Assembly: GCF_036840915.1 (NCBI RefSeq)
Contig: NZ_CP085725.1
Coordinates: 2,480,001-2,544,000, forward strand
Origin: Flavobacterium hankyongi
GTDB taxonomy: Bacteria; Bacteroidota; Bacteroidia; Flavobacteriales; Flavobacteriaceae
Length of the DNA stretch: 64,000 nt
Reading direction: 5' to 3'
How positions within the stretch are numbered: position 1 is the first letter of the stretch; each line of letters opens with the position of its first letter. Positions 35,355 through 45,120 of the stretch are shown here, piece by piece. Below the pieces are notes generated by a model. It ran no database searches, was not told where the DNA came from, and saw only the letters and a program-made list of their open reading frames with translations. Position numbers and translations under genes: made by a program.

Positions 35355-35960
35355 TTATTTTTTATTTTGATACAACACTGGATTTAACTCCTCATCATTG
35401 TACATTTTCATTTGTTTATAAACTTTCATGTATTTGTCTCCGTTTTCTATATCTTCAATTAACTGACTGATAGAAACAAACATATCGTTTTTTTGATCTA
35501 ACAAAACGTTTAATTTTTCTTGACATTTTGCTCTGTGTTCTGGAGTTGCTTCAGCACGGTTTGCTTCTTCACTCATGTGATAAATTTTCAAAGCAAGAAT
35601 AGATAAACGGTCGATTGCCCATGCTGGACTTTCAGTATTAATTTTAGCATCAGCTTTTACCTGAACTCCTGCATATTTTTGTAAAAAATAGCTGTCAATA
35701 TATTCAACCATGTCTGTACGAACTTGGTTTGATGCATCAATTTTACGTTTTAAATCTAATGCTGTTACTGGATCAATTTGTGGATCACGAATAATATCTT
35801 CGTAATGCCATTGTACTGTATCTACCCAGTTTTTAGCATACAATAAATATTCTATCGATCCCTTTTCATAAGGATTCAAAGCTGGTTGATACACATCATC
35901 AATTACGTGATAGTCATTGATACAACGCTCAAATATTGGAAAAGCAAATTCTGCAAACAT
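35355..35960 (-). CDS. DUF4254 family protein
   Basis: 201 aa, soluble, mostly helical with no signal peptide. The motif HYEDIIRDPQIDPVTALDLKRKIDASNQVRTDMVEYID is what I associate with DUF4254; the family is generally found beside GT9 genes. The activity is not established. A conserved Trp/His pair (VDTVQWHYEDIIRD) near residue 50 might be a functional site, but this is speculation. It has its own -7 element and is the first gene of the GT9 unit. Confidence 0.8.
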   Translation of the reverse strand: MFAEFAFPIFERCINDYHVIDDVYQPALNPYEKGSIEYLLYAKNWVDTVQWHYEDIIRDPQIDPVTALDLKRKIDASNQVRTDMVEYIDSYFLQKYAGVQVKADAKINTESPAWAIDRLSILALKIYHMSEEANRAEATPEHRAKCQEKLNVLLDQKNDMFVSISQLIEDIENGDKYMKVYKQMKMYNDEELNPVLYQNKK

Positions 35961-35982
35961 AGTTTTGACTCTTTATTTTTTA

Positions 35983-35990
35983 CAAAAGTA
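35983..35990 (-). promoter_or_regulatory. TACTTTTG -7 element for DUF4254-GT9
   Basis: An exact TAnnTTTG on the minus strand, 22 bp before the DUF4254 start, in the 74-bp divergent spacer with upp. Confidence 0.55.
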
Positions 35991-36034
35991 GCGTTTTTTT
36001 GTACTTTTATCGGGAATTTGTAAAATTTATCAAA

Positions 36035-36688
36035 ATGCACATCCATTACATTTCTGAACAAAACAGTATTCTAAATCATTTTCTAACGCAACTTCGCGAC
36101 ATTCATATTCAAAAAGACAGCATGCGTTTTCGCAAAAACATAGAGCGTATTGGAGAAATTATGGCATATGAACTAAGCAAAACTTTGGAGTATAAAAATA
36201 TTGATGTTCAGACTCCCTTAGGAATAAAGCATACTACAACAGTAGCCGAACCAGTGGTTTTGTGCTCTATTTTAAGAGCTGGATTGGCTTTACATCAAGG
36301 GTTCATGAACTTTTTTGATGATGCTGAAAACGGATTTGTTTCGGCATACCGTCATCACTATAATAATGATGATGCTTTTGATATTTTAGTAGAATATCAG
36401 GCTGCACCTTCATTTGAAGGAAAGAATTTGATTTTGATTGATCCAATGTTAGCCACTGGTCAATCAATAGTAGCGGTTTTACACAAGCTACATTTGGAAC
36501 AAAAACCTAAAGAAATACATATTGCAGTTGTAATTGCTGCTCCTGAAGGCGTTGAATATCTTCAAAAAAACTTACCAGAAAACTGTCATTTATGGGTAGC
36601 AGCACTTGATGAAAAACTAAACGAAAAAAACTATATTGTTCCAGGATTAGGTGACGCTGGTGACTTAGCTTACGGAAGTAAGTTATAA
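36035..36688 (+). CDS. upp: Uracil phosphoribosyltransferase
   Basis: 217 aa. It converts uracil and PRPP to UMP (pyrimidine salvage). The PRPP-binding loop is LILIDPMLATGQSIVAVL, and the uracil-binding C-terminus is VPGLGDAGDLAYG. CSILRAGLALHQGF is the conserved middle segment. ATG 36035 is used because a TTG at 35999 would add 12 residues lacking family support. It is single and divergent from DUF4254. Its stop overlaps that of the convergent DUF6427 gene by six bases. Confidence 0.95.
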   Translation: MHIHYISEQNSILNHFLTQLRDIHIQKDSMRFRKNIERIGEIMAYELSKTLEYKNIDVQTPLGIKHTTTVAEPVVLCSILRAGLALHQGFMNFFDDAENGFVSAYRHHYNNDDAFDILVEYQAAPSFEGKNLILIDPMLATGQSIVAVLHKLHLEQKPKEIHIAVVIAAPEGVEYLQKNLPENCHLWVAALDEKLNEKNYIVPGLGDAGDLAYGSKL

Positions 36689-37615
36689 GAGGCGTAATGT
36701 AAAATTAAGTAAGCTTGCAAAAAGGATAACTCCTAAAATAGTTTCTTTTATCCAATATCTTTCTATTGTTTCCAAGTAGTTGGTTAACATAATAGCTACA
36801 GGTACAAAAGTATAAACCAAATAACTATTGTCCTTATTTGGGGATATAAAAAATATTATAAGTCCTATTATAAAAGCAAAAATAATTTTCTTGTATGATG
36901 CTTGAAGATTAAGTGATTTGTGAGTCAAAATAAATAACATAGTTATAAATGCTATTAAAGCTATCACTATATAGAATCCTAAAGCAAAACTTTGAAAAAT
37001 TGTTTTTATATAATTTACATCAAGATCTATCACAACTGATTTGATATAACCTTCTATAAGAGATTGGTTAAATATCAATGAAAAAAGAACCCCTAAAATT
37101 ACAACTGTAAAAAGAGCTATAAAGGGGATAATCCAGTTTCTGTAATCTCTTGAAACATGAAAAATAATGGAGATAAAAACCAACAGAATAAAAAGAATAC
37201 TCCAAAAATGAAACAAACTCGCTGCAAAAATCCAAATCGAAGCATCGAAGATTTTTTCTTTAGGAGTTTTCATTGTCTGCATAGAAATTAATCTTCGTAG
37301 AGCCAATAAAATAAGTCCGTTAGCAATAATTAAATTCTCATTAGATAGTGTAGCTGGAAAAAGTATAAAAAATACACAAAACAAAAAGAAAGTATAACTA
37401 TTATCCTTACTCAACCCGTTCTTTTTAGTTATAAAATTTGTTATAAACAATGAACCAACGATTAGTAAAAGAAAAACAACTTTTTTTGCAATTTCATAAT
37501 TAGAAATTGTGTTGTAATTAGTGTTAAACTGATAAATTATATAGCATACAATCATCAAAGAAGTAACTAAAATATAATTTATTGGTCTAGATTTACTAAA
37601 AACGCTTGTTATCAT
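36683..37615 (-). CDS. DUF6427 integral membrane protein
   Basis: 310 aa, about nine hydrophobic helices, N-terminus MITSVFSKSRPINYILVTSLMIV. The segment LLALRRLISMQTMKTPKEKIFDASIWIFAASLFHFWSILFILLVFISI is the part I associate with the Flavobacterial DUF6427 family. The function is unknown. The upp-DUF6427-DUF6341-purD block seems to be a conserved Flavobacterium neighbourhood (from memory). It diverges from the DUF6341 gene, with their starts 44 bp apart. Confidence 0.78.
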   Translation of the reverse strand: MITSVFSKSRPINYILVTSLMIVCYIIYQFNTNYNTISNYEIAKKVVFLLLIVGSLFITNFITKKNGLSKDNSYTFFLFCVFFILFPATLSNENLIIANGLILLALRRLISMQTMKTPKEKIFDASIWIFAASLFHFWSILFILLVFISIIFHVSRDYRNWIIPFIALFTVVILGVLFSLIFNQSLIEGYIKSVVIDLDVNYIKTIFQSFALGFYIVIALIAFITMLFILTHKSLNLQASYKKIIFAFIIGLIIFFISPNKDNSYLVYTFVPVAIMLTNYLETIERYWIKETILGVILFASLLNFTLRLL

Positions 37616-37627
37616 GAGTATATTTTA

Positions 37628-37635
37628 TATTTTTG
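37628..37635 (+). promoter_or_regulatory. TATTTTTG -7 element for the DUF6341 gene
   Basis: A TAnnTTTG match 24 bp before ATG 37660. It contains the TTG codon at 37633, which is therefore not a start. Confidence 0.5.
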
Positions 37636-37659
37636 CTGTGTAAATATAATACATTCATT

Positions 37660-37893
37660 ATGATGAAATCATTTTTTGAAGGAATTCAATGGCTTTTTGA
37701 ACAAATTTTGTTCGCTCCACACGATTTAATGCGTGCCACTGAACTTGACAATTGGTGGACTGCTAATATAGTTAACTGGGTTCTTTGGGGAATCATTAGT
37801 TATTATATCTACTACTGGACAACTCAGTTAAAAATATTTAAAGATAATAACGAAGATGAGCAGGATACCACTGCACATTCGTTCTTGAAATAA
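37660..37893 (+). CDS. DUF6341 small membrane protein
   Basis: 77 aa. One clear membrane helix (residues ~35-50, NIVNWVLWGIISYYIYYW) after an amphipathic, Trp-rich N-terminus (FFEGIQWLFEQILFAPHDLMRATELDNWWTAN); acidic tail. It matches small Flavobacterial proteins called DUF6341; the role is unknown. MMK is the likely start (37660 or 37663). A strong GC-rich terminator hairpin follows and also serves purD. Confidence 0.8.
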   Translation: MMKSFFEGIQWLFEQILFAPHDLMRATELDNWWTANIVNWVLWGIISYYIYYWTTQLKIFKDNNEDEQDTTAHSFLK

Positions 37894-37899
37894 AAATTA

Positions 37900-37925
37900 A
37901 ATGCCGCTTAAAGCGGCATTTTTTA
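37900..37925. terminator. Bidirectional terminator between DUF6341 and purD
   Basis: A GC-rich 10-bp stem (37900-37909 with 37911-37920; the innermost bases form the loop) followed by T5. Its right edge overlaps the purD stop at 37923. Confidence 0.88.
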
Positions 37926-39200
37926 TATTAAATCGTTTCCGATATCTTTTCTAAAATACATTTTGTCAAAAGTTATTTTTGAAATGCTGTCGTATGATTT
38001 TTGAAGTGCTTCTGGGAAAGTGTTACCATATGATGAAACTGCTAAAACACGACCTCCACTAGTTACCACATTATTAGCTTCATTTTTTTTAGTACCCGCA
38101 TGAAAAACAATCGAATCAGTAGCAAGGCTTAAACCTGAAATTACTTTTCCTTTTTCATACTCTTCCGGATAACCACCAGAAGCAACAATCACTGTTGTGG
38201 CTGCTCTTTCATCAATTTCTAAAAATGCCTTATCTAATTCTTGGTTACCAACTGCCTCAAATAACTCAACTAAATCGGATTTGATTCGTAGCATCACTAC
38301 TTCAGTTTCCGGATCACCCATACGAACGTTATACTCAATAACCATTGGTTCTCCTTTCACATTGATTAGTCCAATGAAGACAAATCCTTTATATTCGATA
38401 TTGTCTTTTTGAAGTCCTTCAATAGTAGGTTTTACAATTCGGGTTTCTACTTTTTCCATGAAAGTAGCATCTGCAAACGGTACTGGTGAAACTGCTCCCA
38501 TACCTCCGGTATTTAAACCTGTATCTCCCTCTCCTATTCTCTTGTAATCTTTGGCTGTTGGCAGAATTTTATAGGATTTACCATCGGTTAAAACAAAACA
38601 ACTCAATTCGATTCCGTCAAGAAATTCCTCGATTACCACTTTTGAAGAAGCTTCTCCAAATTTTGCATCAACCAACATGTTTCGCAATTCTTGTTGTGCT
38701 TCAGCTAAATCATTTAAAATTAAAACTCCTTTTCCAGCCGCTAATCCATCTGCTTTTAAAACATAAGGAGCTTCTAAAGTTTTTAGAAATTCGCATCCTT
38801 GTTCAACCGTATCTTTCGTAAAACTTTCGTATCGTGCTGTTGGGATATTATTTTTTACTAAAAATTGTTTTGCAAACTCTTTACTTCCCTCCAATTGTGC
38901 TCCTACTTTTGAAGGGCCAATCACTGGTATATTATGTAATTGCGAATCATTTTTGAAAAAATCGTAAATACCGTGAACCAAAGGGTCTTCAGGACCTACC
39001 ACTACAATATCAACTCTGTTTTCAAGTACAAAGTTCCTAACTGATTCAAAATCGACAGGATTTAAAGCAACATTTGTTGCTATTTGGGATGTACCAGCAT
39101 TACCCGGAGCTACAAAAAGTTGAGAACATTTATCGCTTTGAAGCATTTTCCAGGCCAAGGCGTGTTCTCTTCCGCCAGAACCTAATAATAAGATTATCAT
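37923..39200 (-). CDS. purD: Phosphoribosylamine-glycine ligase
   Basis: 425 aa ATP-grasp enzyme: 5-phosphoribosylamine + glycine + ATP to GAR, the second step of purine synthesis. The N-terminus, [19 protein letters not shown], and APGNAGT are family hallmarks. ATP-grasp motifs follow: [15 protein letters not shown], and [13 protein letters not shown] at the metal site. The length is normal. It has its own -7 element ~60 bp upstream and is divergent from the CapK-like gene. Confidence 0.96.
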   Translation of the reverse strand: MIILLLGSGGREHALAWKMLQSDKCSQLFVAPGNAGTSQIATNVALNPVDFESVRNFVLENRVDIVVVGPEDPLVHGIYDFFKNDSQLHNIPVIGPSKVGAQLEGSKEFAKQFLVKNNIPTARYESFTKDTVEQGCEFLKTLEAPYVLKADGLAAGKGVLILNDLAEAQQELRNMLVDAKFGEASSKVVIEEFLDGIELSCFVLTDGKSYKILPTAKDYKRIGEGDTGLNTGGMGAVSPVPFADATFMEKVETRIVKPTIEGLQKDNIEYKGFVFIGLINVKGEPMVIEYNVRMGDPETEVVMLRIKSDLVELFEAVGNQELDKAFLEIDERAATTVIVASGGYPEEYEKGKVISGLSLATDSIVFHAGTKKNEANNVVTSGGRVLAVSSYGNTFPEALQKSYDSISKITFDKMYFRKDIGNDLI

Positions 39201-39260
39201 TGTTGTGTTGTTTTATTACGCTGCGCTCCATACAGTTCGGCTACGCTTCGAGTTGTTGTG

Positions 39261-39268
39261 CAAAAATA
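39261..39268 (-). promoter_or_regulatory. TATTTTTG -7 element for purD
   Basis: A minus-strand TAnnTTTG 60 bp before the purD start. The implied ~50-nt leader contains a GC-rich stretch (39218-39251) unlike the AT-rich surroundings. I could not assign it to a purine riboswitch. Confidence 0.5.
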
Positions 39269-39285
39269 GTTTGTTTAAAACGAAT

Positions 39286-39312
39286 TTGAAAACAGTTGTT
39301 TTCTTATTTTTG
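39286..39312 (+). promoter_or_regulatory. Promoter of the CapK-like gene
   Basis: TTG at 39286-39288, 16-bp spacer, then TATTTTTG at 39305-39312, ending 14 bp before ATG 39327. Confidence 0.55.
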
Positions 39313-39326
39313 ACAAAAGCGTAAAT

Positions 39327-40637
39327 ATGATTCGGTTTTTTGATTTATCCTTGAAATTAAATGGTTTTCCAATAAAGGAAGCCCAAACCGAATTTAACGC
39401 TATCCTATGTTTTTCTCCTGAAGAACATTTAAAATTTATTGAGCAGAAGAAGTCAGAAATTCTAAATTATCATCTACAAAATAATTCCTATTACAGAAAT
39501 TTTGTTGGAAAATCTGAGGTTAAAAACTGGAATGACATTCCTGTAATGACCAAAAAGGATTTTCAAAAACCTTTGTCAGAAAGGCTTTCAAAAGATTTTA
39601 CTGAAAAATCAGTCTTTAAAAACAAAACTTCGGGTTCAAGTGGTGATCCTTTTATATTTGCCAAAGATAAATATGCTCATGCTATAACTTGGGCTTCTAT
39701 AATATACCGTTTCGGTTGGTATGGAATTGATTTCAATAAATCCTATCAAGCTAGATTTTACGGGATTCCACTAGATTTTATTAGTTATACTAAAGAACGA
39801 CTTAAAGATTTTTTAGGACAGCGATATCGTTTTACCATTTTTGATTTATCTGATGAAATATTAGAAAAAGTGCTTCGAAAATTCAAACAAAAGAAGTTTG
39901 ATTACATAAATGGCTACACCAGTTCCATAGTATTATTTGCTAAATTTCTTCAGAAGAAAAACATTATTTTAACTGATGTTTGTCCAACATTAAAAGTGTG
40001 TATGGTCACTTCAGAAATGCTTTTTGAGGAAGATAAAACATTGATGGAAAGACAGTTTGGAATTTCTGTTGTTAATGAATATGGCGCTTCAGAACTTGAT
40101 TTGATTGCTTTTCAAAATTTAGATGGAGAATGGCAGGTGAACTCTGAAACGTTGTTTGTAGAAATCCTAGATGAAAATAACCAACCCGTTCCTAATGGAA
40201 CAGAAGGCAAAGTAGTGATTACTTCATTATACAACAAAGCACATCCTTTTATTCGCTATGACATTGGTGATATTGGCATTTTAGACGAAAAAAGCACATT
40301 AAATTCCCCTATTCTTAAGAAACTAATTGGTCGCACCAATGATATTGCGATTTTGCCAAGCGGAAAAAAATCACCCGGATTGACTTTTTACTACGTCACC
40401 AAAAGCATTATTGAAGATGATGGAAATGTCAAAGAATTCATAATCAAACAAACAAAGATTGATACTTTTGAAATTGATTATGTAAGTGAAACTGAATTAA
40501 CTTCAACGCAAATTGACAAAATAAAACAAGCAATTGATTTGTATTTGGAATCTGGTTTATATTTCACATTTAACCGGAGAGAATCGCTGCAAAGAACTAC
40601 AAGAGGAAAGTTGAAGCAATTCCAGAGTTTGCTTTAA
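39327..40637 (+). CDS. CapK/PaaK-like AMP-dependent adenylating protein
   Basis: 436 aa. Phenylacetate-CoA-ligase-type adenylating fold: an AMP-binding loop NKTSGSSGDPFIFAKDK near residue 105, NEYGASELDLIAFQN around residue 250 and YDIGDIGIL near residue 312. CapK proteins of capsule clusters have the same fold, and the gene is next to a polysaccharide operon. The substrate (an aryl acid, amino acid or other) is not readable. It has its own promoter. Its stop overlaps by four bases the stop of the convergent GT2 gene. Confidence 0.85.
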   Translation: MIRFFDLSLKLNGFPIKEAQTEFNAILCFSPEEHLKFIEQKKSEILNYHLQNNSYYRNFVGKSEVKNWNDIPVMTKKDFQKPLSERLSKDFTEKSVFKNKTSGSSGDPFIFAKDKYAHAITWASIIYRFGWYGIDFNKSYQARFYGIPLDFISYTKERLKDFLGQRYRFTIFDLSDEILEKVLRKFKQKKFDYINGYTSSIVLFAKFLQKKNIILTDVCPTLKVCMVTSEMLFEEDKTLMERQFGISVVNEYGASELDLIAFQNLDGEWQVNSETLFVEILDENNQPVPNGTEGKVVITSLYNKAHPFIRYDIGDIGILDEKSTLNSPILKKLIGRTNDIAILPSGKKSPGLTFYYVTKSIIEDDGNVKEFIIKQTKIDTFEIDYVSETELTSTQIDKIKQAIDLYLESGLYFTFNRRESLQRTTRGKLKQFQSLL

Positions 40638-41386
40638 TTACGGTACTTCAAGAAACCTCTCACCATCCAGTGCATCATGTAATAAACCGATTCGAGAATG
40701 GATAGTTTTTCGACTTCGCGGTAAAACTGCCATTGGTATTTTATCAATGCTTTTTTATCTCTAGAAAGTGAATTCTCCCTAATACGATATATTGCTTTAG
40801 GTTCTTGAATTCCATGGGCAAATGGAATTTCTTTTAAATATTTTAACCACAAACCCATGTCTTGTCTTTTACGAATATCAGGCATTAGTTTTACTCCCAA
40901 TTCTTTCACATCTATAAATGCGGTCAGACAGCTTATCGAATTGGTTTTCAAAATATCAGTATATGTAACTTTTGATGGAACTATAAAGTCTGAATATACG
41001 AATTCTAAATTTTCGTTTGAACGTCTATAAGAAGAAAAAACGAATGGAATTCCTGTTTCTTTGATTGTATTGATACTATTTTCTATAAAATCTGGAAACC
41101 AAATGTCATCAGCATCAAGAAAGGTCATGTAATCTCCTTTAACCAATTTTATAGCTTCATTTCTTGCTTTTGAGGCACCTGAATTTTTATTCAATCGAAT
41201 AAGGTGAATTCTAAGATCATCTTCCATTAATTGCTGAACAATTTCTATTGTTTTATCAGAAGAGCAATCATCTACAATAATCATCTCCCAGGTTTGATAG
41301 GTTTGATTTTGCACAGATTGAATGGTTTCAGTAATAAATTTTTCTGAATTGTATGTTGGAGTAATTATCGATACCAATCCGTTCAT
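40634..41386 (-). CDS. Glycosyltransferase family 2
   Basis: 250 aa GT-A glycosyltransferase. Motifs: VSIITPTYNSEKFITETIQSV at the N-terminus, MIIVDDCSSDKT with the first Asp pair, and DADDIW as the metal-binding DxD equivalent near residue 97. No membrane helices. It would transfer a sugar from a nucleotide donor onto the growing lipid-linked chain made by the polysaccharide operon. The acceptor and sugar are unknown. It is the last gene of the DUF6909-rfbC-rfbD-uxs-sugar-transferase operon. Confidence 0.92.
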   Translation of the reverse strand: MNGLVSIITPTYNSEKFITETIQSVQNQTYQTWEMIIVDDCSSDKTIEIVQQLMEDDLRIHLIRLNKNSGASKARNEAIKLVKGDYMTFLDADDIWFPDFIENSINTIKETGIPFVFSSYRRSNENLEFVYSDFIVPSKVTYTDILKTNSISCLTAFIDVKELGVKLMPDIRKRQDMGLWLKYLKEIPFAHGIQEPKAIYRIRENSLSRDKKALIKYQWQFYREVEKLSILESVYYMMHWMVRGFLKYRN

Positions 41387-42745
41387 TTAGTATGCTTTTT
41401 CCTGTCCTCTAAAAATATTAATTACTGTAAGAAGAATAATTTTGATGTCTAAAAACAAAGACCAGTTTTCAATATAAAAAACATCGTACTTGATTCGGTT
41501 GATCATCTCGTCATCCGTTTCGATTTCACCTCTAAAACCTTTTACTTGGGCTAATCCAGTAATTCCCGGTCTAACATGTAACCTGACATTGTATTTTTTT
41601 ATCTTTTTTTGATACTCGTTGTTATGACTCCACAAATGTGGTCTTGGACCAACGATTGACATATCACCTAAAAGAACATTTAAAAACTGAGGCATTTCAT
41701 CAAGGCTAGTACGTCTTAAAAAAGCTCCTACTTTTGTGATTCGTGGGTCGTTTTTGATTGTCATTTCTTCAGTTTTTTCATTTATAAACATGGAACGAAA
41801 CTTAAAACAAAAAAACTCCTTTTGATCTAAACCCGGCCTTCCTTGTTTAAAAAAAACTGGGCCTTTAGACTCAAGCTTAATCAATAATGCTACAATGGGA
41901 AATAACCATGAAAACACGAAAATAACTATTAGTAAAGAAAAGAAAATGTCAAACAATCTCTTAATTATCTTGTTGGGTAAATCATTTAAAGGGGTTCTTT
42001 TTAATGACAATACCGGAAAAAATTCGTAGTAATCAATTTGAAGATTTTTAGAATAAATTTCACTTTCTTCTGGTATAAATTTGATTGTTTTTCTATGATA
42101 ATCTGAAAACTCGACCAAATTTTTTAATTCGTCATCTGGAAGTTCTTGTAATGCACAATAAATATCATCAATTTTATTTGTCAAAACAAAGTCTTGAATA
42201 TCTTCGATTTTACCTCTAATATCATCTCCTGTTATTTTATTAGAAAAAAAACCATAGAAGCGATACCCATAATCTGGTCTTGAAGTAAATAGATTTTTTA
42301 AATTTATAGCACTTTGTGTATGACCAATGATGATTGCTCTTCTAAAATTTCCTCCTAATATGATTCGATATTTTTTTAAATAATAAAATAGTAACCCTTT
42401 AAATAAAGTTACATATAAAAAAGTAAACCCTATAAAAACTAATAATTGCTTAAAACTTGGAATAATTTCTCTCGCTGCAGAGAAATAGGCAATTATAACT
42501 AGAGTAAAAAGAGTAAATTGTTTAACCAATTTAGATAAAATTTCAGTAGGTTTTGTGAAGCGAAAAACTTCGTAAAACTCAGTAAAATAAGAAAGTACAC
42601 TCCAAGAAACTAAGAGAAAAACAAAAAAATAGGGCAAATAAATACCAAAGTTATTCAGAAAAATTTCGGCTAAAAAAATCAGCAGAAAAAAATCAGTAAT
42701 AACACTAATAGGCCTAATATATTTTGAATATCTCCCCTTAGTCAC
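41387..42745 (-). CDS. Polyprenyl-phosphate glycosyl-1-phosphate transferase (WcaJ/WbaP-like)
   Basis: 452 aa initiating enzyme of exopolysaccharide synthesis. Four to five N-terminal membrane helices, a central CoA-binding-like/Rossmann part (AIIIGHTQSAINLKNLF), then the C-terminal bacterial sugar-transferase domain: KRLFDIFFSLLIVIFVFSWL, GPVFFKQGRPGLDQKEFFCFKFRSM, and RRTSLDEMPQFLNVLLGDMSIVGPRP. It puts the first sugar phosphate on undecaprenyl phosphate. This marks the operon as a surface polysaccharide locus. It is 4 bp after the uxs gene and directly abuts GT2. Confidence 0.93.
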   Translation of the reverse strand: MTKGRYSKYIRPISVITDFFLLIFLAEIFLNNFGIYLPYFFVFLLVSWSVLSYFTEFYEVFRFTKPTEILSKLVKQFTLFTLVIIAYFSAAREIIPSFKQLLVFIGFTFLYVTLFKGLLFYYLKKYRIILGGNFRRAIIIGHTQSAINLKNLFTSRPDYGYRFYGFFSNKITGDDIRGKIEDIQDFVLTNKIDDIYCALQELPDDELKNLVEFSDYHRKTIKFIPEESEIYSKNLQIDYYEFFPVLSLKRTPLNDLPNKIIKRLFDIFFSLLIVIFVFSWLFPIVALLIKLESKGPVFFKQGRPGLDQKEFFCFKFRSMFINEKTEEMTIKNDPRITKVGAFLRRTSLDEMPQFLNVLLGDMSIVGPRPHLWSHNNEYQKKIKKYNVRLHVRPGITGLAQVKGFRGEIETDDEMINRIKYDVFYIENWSLFLDIKIILLTVINIFRGQEKAY

Positions 42746-42749
42746 TTAA

Positions 42750-43733
42750 CTATTTAATATAATCTTTAAAATCTTTGTGTTCTTCTTTTAAAAGTTCTTC
42801 TTTAGGTAATGATTTAAAATATTCGTAAGTCAATTTCATTCCTTCACTACGAGAAACTTTTGCTTCCCAACCAAGTATTTCTTTAGCTTTAGTAGTATCC
42901 GGTTGACGTTGCAAAGGATCATTCTCAGGAAGTGGGTGATAGACGATTTTTTGATTAGTTTCTGTTAATTTAATTATTTCTTCTGCAAAATCTTTGATGG
43001 TAATTTCATCTGGATTTCCAATATTTACAGGATATGCATAATCAGATAACAATAAACGATAAATGCCCTCAACCTGATCATCTACATAACAAAATGAACG
43101 TGTTTGTGAACCATCCCCAAAAATAGTTAAATCTTCTCCTCTTAGAGCTTGGCCTATAAAAGCTGGAATTACTCGACCATCATTCAGTCTCATTCTTGGT
43201 CCATAGGTATTAAAAATACGAACAATACGAGTTTCCAAACCATGAAAACGATGGTATGCCATGGTAATTGATTCTTGAAAACGTTTTGCCTCATCATAAA
43301 CTCCACGAGGTCCAATTGTATTAACGTTTCCAAAGTAATCTTCTGTTTGTGGATGGATTAAAGGATCTCCATATACTTCAGATGTTGATGCAATCAATAT
43401 ACGCGCTTTTTTTACTCTAGCTAAACCTAATAAATTGTGTGTCCCTAGCGACCCTACTTTTAATGTTTGAATAGGAATTTTCAGATAATCAATAGGACTT
43501 GCAGGTGAAGCAAAATGTAGAATATAGTCTAATTCTCCTGGAACGTGTACAAACTTTGAAACATCATGATGATAAAACTCAAAATGTTCTAATTTAAACA
43601 GGTGCTCAATATTTTTTAAGTCGCCAGTAATTAAGTTATCCATTCCAATTACATGATAACCTTCTTTTATGAATCGGTCACAAAGATGTGATCCTAAAAA
43701 ACCTGCCGCTCCAGTGATTAATATTCTCTTCAT
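42750..43733 (-). CDS. UDP-glucuronic acid decarboxylase (UDP-xylose synthase)
   Basis: 327 aa short-chain dehydrogenase. The Rossmann start [23 protein letters not shown] and the catalytic Thr/Ser-Tyr-x-x-x-Lys (STSEVYG then YDEAKRFQE) are clear. [17 protein letters not shown] and [32 protein letters not shown] are hallmarks of the UXS/UDP-glucuronate decarboxylase subfamily. The product would be UDP-xylose or the 4-keto intermediate. ATG 43733 is preferred over 43766: the stop of rfbD overlaps this ATG as TAATG. No UDP-glucose dehydrogenase is in the window, so the precursor is made elsewhere. Confidence 0.9.
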   Translation of the reverse strand: MKRILITGAAGFLGSHLCDRFIKEGYHVIGMDNLITGDLKNIEHLFKLEHFEFYHHDVSKFVHVPGELDYILHFASPASPIDYLKIPIQTLKVGSLGTHNLLGLARVKKARILIASTSEVYGDPLIHPQTEDYFGNVNTIGPRGVYDEAKRFQESITMAYHRFHGLETRIVRIFNTYGPRMRLNDGRVIPAFIGQALRGEDLTIFGDGSQTRSFCYVDDQVEGIYRLLLSDYAYPVNIGNPDEITIKDFAEEIIKLTETNQKIVYHPLPENDPLQRQPDTTKAKEILGWEAKVSRSEGMKLTYEYFKSLPKEELLKEEHKDFKDYIK

Positions 43734-44575
43734 TATATTTTTGTTTGTGCTAAAGCTTCTTGCCAATTTTTAATTGTTATACCAAATGTACTTTTAATTT
43801 TTGATTTATCCAGTACACTGTACTTGGGTCTTTTTGCTGGTGTGGGATAAGCCTCTGTGAGAATTGGGTTTACTTGAATATTAACATTGTTGATTTTAAA
43901 AATTTCTTTTGCAAAATCAAACCAAGAACAAATTCCTTCGTTGCTAAAATTGTAAATACCGTACTCTTTATTTTTAGATTTTATCATTGCTACAATAACT
44001 TCTGCTAAATCAACAGCATTTGTTGGTGTTCCTATTTGATCAGAAACCACATTCAATTCGGTTCTGTCTTGAGCCAAACGCAACATAGTTTTCATAAAAT
44101 TATTACCAAATTTAGAATACACCCACGATGTTCTTAAGATGAAATATTTGTCGCAATTTGATATGACTTCTTTTTCTCCGTCTAATTTAGTTTGACCATA
44201 AACTCCTATAGGATTTGTTTCATCAGATTCTAAATAAGGTTTTTCTGCCGAACCGTCGAAAACAAAATCAGTTGAAATATGGATAAGTGTTACATTACTT
44301 TTTTCACAAGCAATTGCTAAATTTTTAGGTCCAATAACATTAACAAATAGCGCTCTTTCATGCTCTAATTCAGCCTTATCAACTGCTGTATATGCTGCTG
44401 TATTAACACAAAAATCAATTTTATTCTGTTCAAAAAAAGTTAAAACTCTTTCTGTATTAGTTATATCTAAATCCTGTGAAGACGCAAAAATAAATTGCAT
44501 CTCAGAATAATGAGATGCAATAAATTGTAAAGACTGTCCTAATTGACCTGAAGCTCCTGTGACTAAAACTACCAT
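43733..44575 (-). CDS. rfbD: dTDP-4-dehydrorhamnose reductase
   Basis: 280 aa SDR enzyme, last step of dTDP-L-rhamnose synthesis. N-terminus [22 protein letters not shown], then [33 protein letters not shown] and the catalytic [12 protein letters not shown]. It overlaps rfbC by 7 bp and the next gene by one base. The operon has rfbC and rfbD but not rfbA or rfbB, so the first two rhamnose steps must be encoded elsewhere. Confidence 0.93.
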   Translation of the reverse strand: MVVLVTGASGQLGQSLQFIASHYSEMQFIFASSQDLDITNTERVLTFFEQNKIDFCVNTAAYTAVDKAELEHERALFVNVIGPKNLAIACEKSNVTLIHISTDFVFDGSAEKPYLESDETNPIGVYGQTKLDGEKEVISNCDKYFILRTSWVYSKFGNNFMKTMLRLAQDRTELNVVSDQIGTPTNAVDLAEVIVAMIKSKNKEYGIYNFSNEGICSWFDFAKEIFKINNVNIQVNPILTEAYPTPAKRPKYSVLDKSKIKSTFGITIKNWQEALAQTKI

Positions 44576-45120
44576 ACTTTACGAGCATTTTCTATTGTTG
44601 GTAACACTTTGTCTTTTTCAGAAATAATCAAATCCTCTTCTGACATTCCCCAATTAATTGCTATTGTTGGATCGTTATAAATCAAACCGCCTTCACTTTC
44701 TTTATTATATAAATTATCACATTTATAAAAAAAAGTAGCTTTTTCGCTCAATACTATAAAACCGTGGGCAAAACCACGAGGTATATAAAATTGCTTTTTG
44801 TTTTCTGCAGAAAGTAAAATGGAATACGATTGTCCATATGTTTCAGACTCTGGACGTAAATCTACTGCTACATCTAATACTTCGCCTTCTAAAACTCGAA
44901 CCAATTTGGCTTGTGCGTGTTCTCCACATTGATAATGCAATCCACGTAGAACTCCTTTTGAAGAGTACGATTGATTGTCCTGAACAAATTGTACTTTTTG
45001 TCCTATACCTTTTTCAAAAGTGTTTTGATTAAAGCTTTCCATGAAATAACCACGGTCATCATGGAAAACTTTAGGTTCAAGTATAAAACAACCTTTAAGA
45101 TTAGTTTCTATAAAATTCAT
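44569..45120 (-). CDS. rfbC: dTDP-4-dehydrorhamnose 3,5-epimerase
   Basis: 183 aa cupin-like epimerase: dTDP-4-keto-6-deoxyglucose to dTDP-4-keto-rhamnose. Catalytic-site residues are in RGLHYQ (His) and FYIPRGFAHGFIVLSEKATFFYKC. Substrate-binding DRGYFMESFN is near the N-terminus. Its start overlaps the upstream DUF6909 stop as TAATG, meaning that the large upstream gene and rfbC are co-translated. Confidence 0.94.
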   Translation of the reverse strand: MNFIETNLKGCFILEPKVFHDDRGYFMESFNQNTFEKGIGQKVQFVQDNQSYSSKGVLRGLHYQCGEHAQAKLVRVLEGEVLDVAVDLRPESETYGQSYSILLSAENKKQFYIPRGFAHGFIVLSEKATFFYKCDNLYNKESEGGLIYNDPTIAINWGMSEEDLIISEKDKVLPTIENARKVW

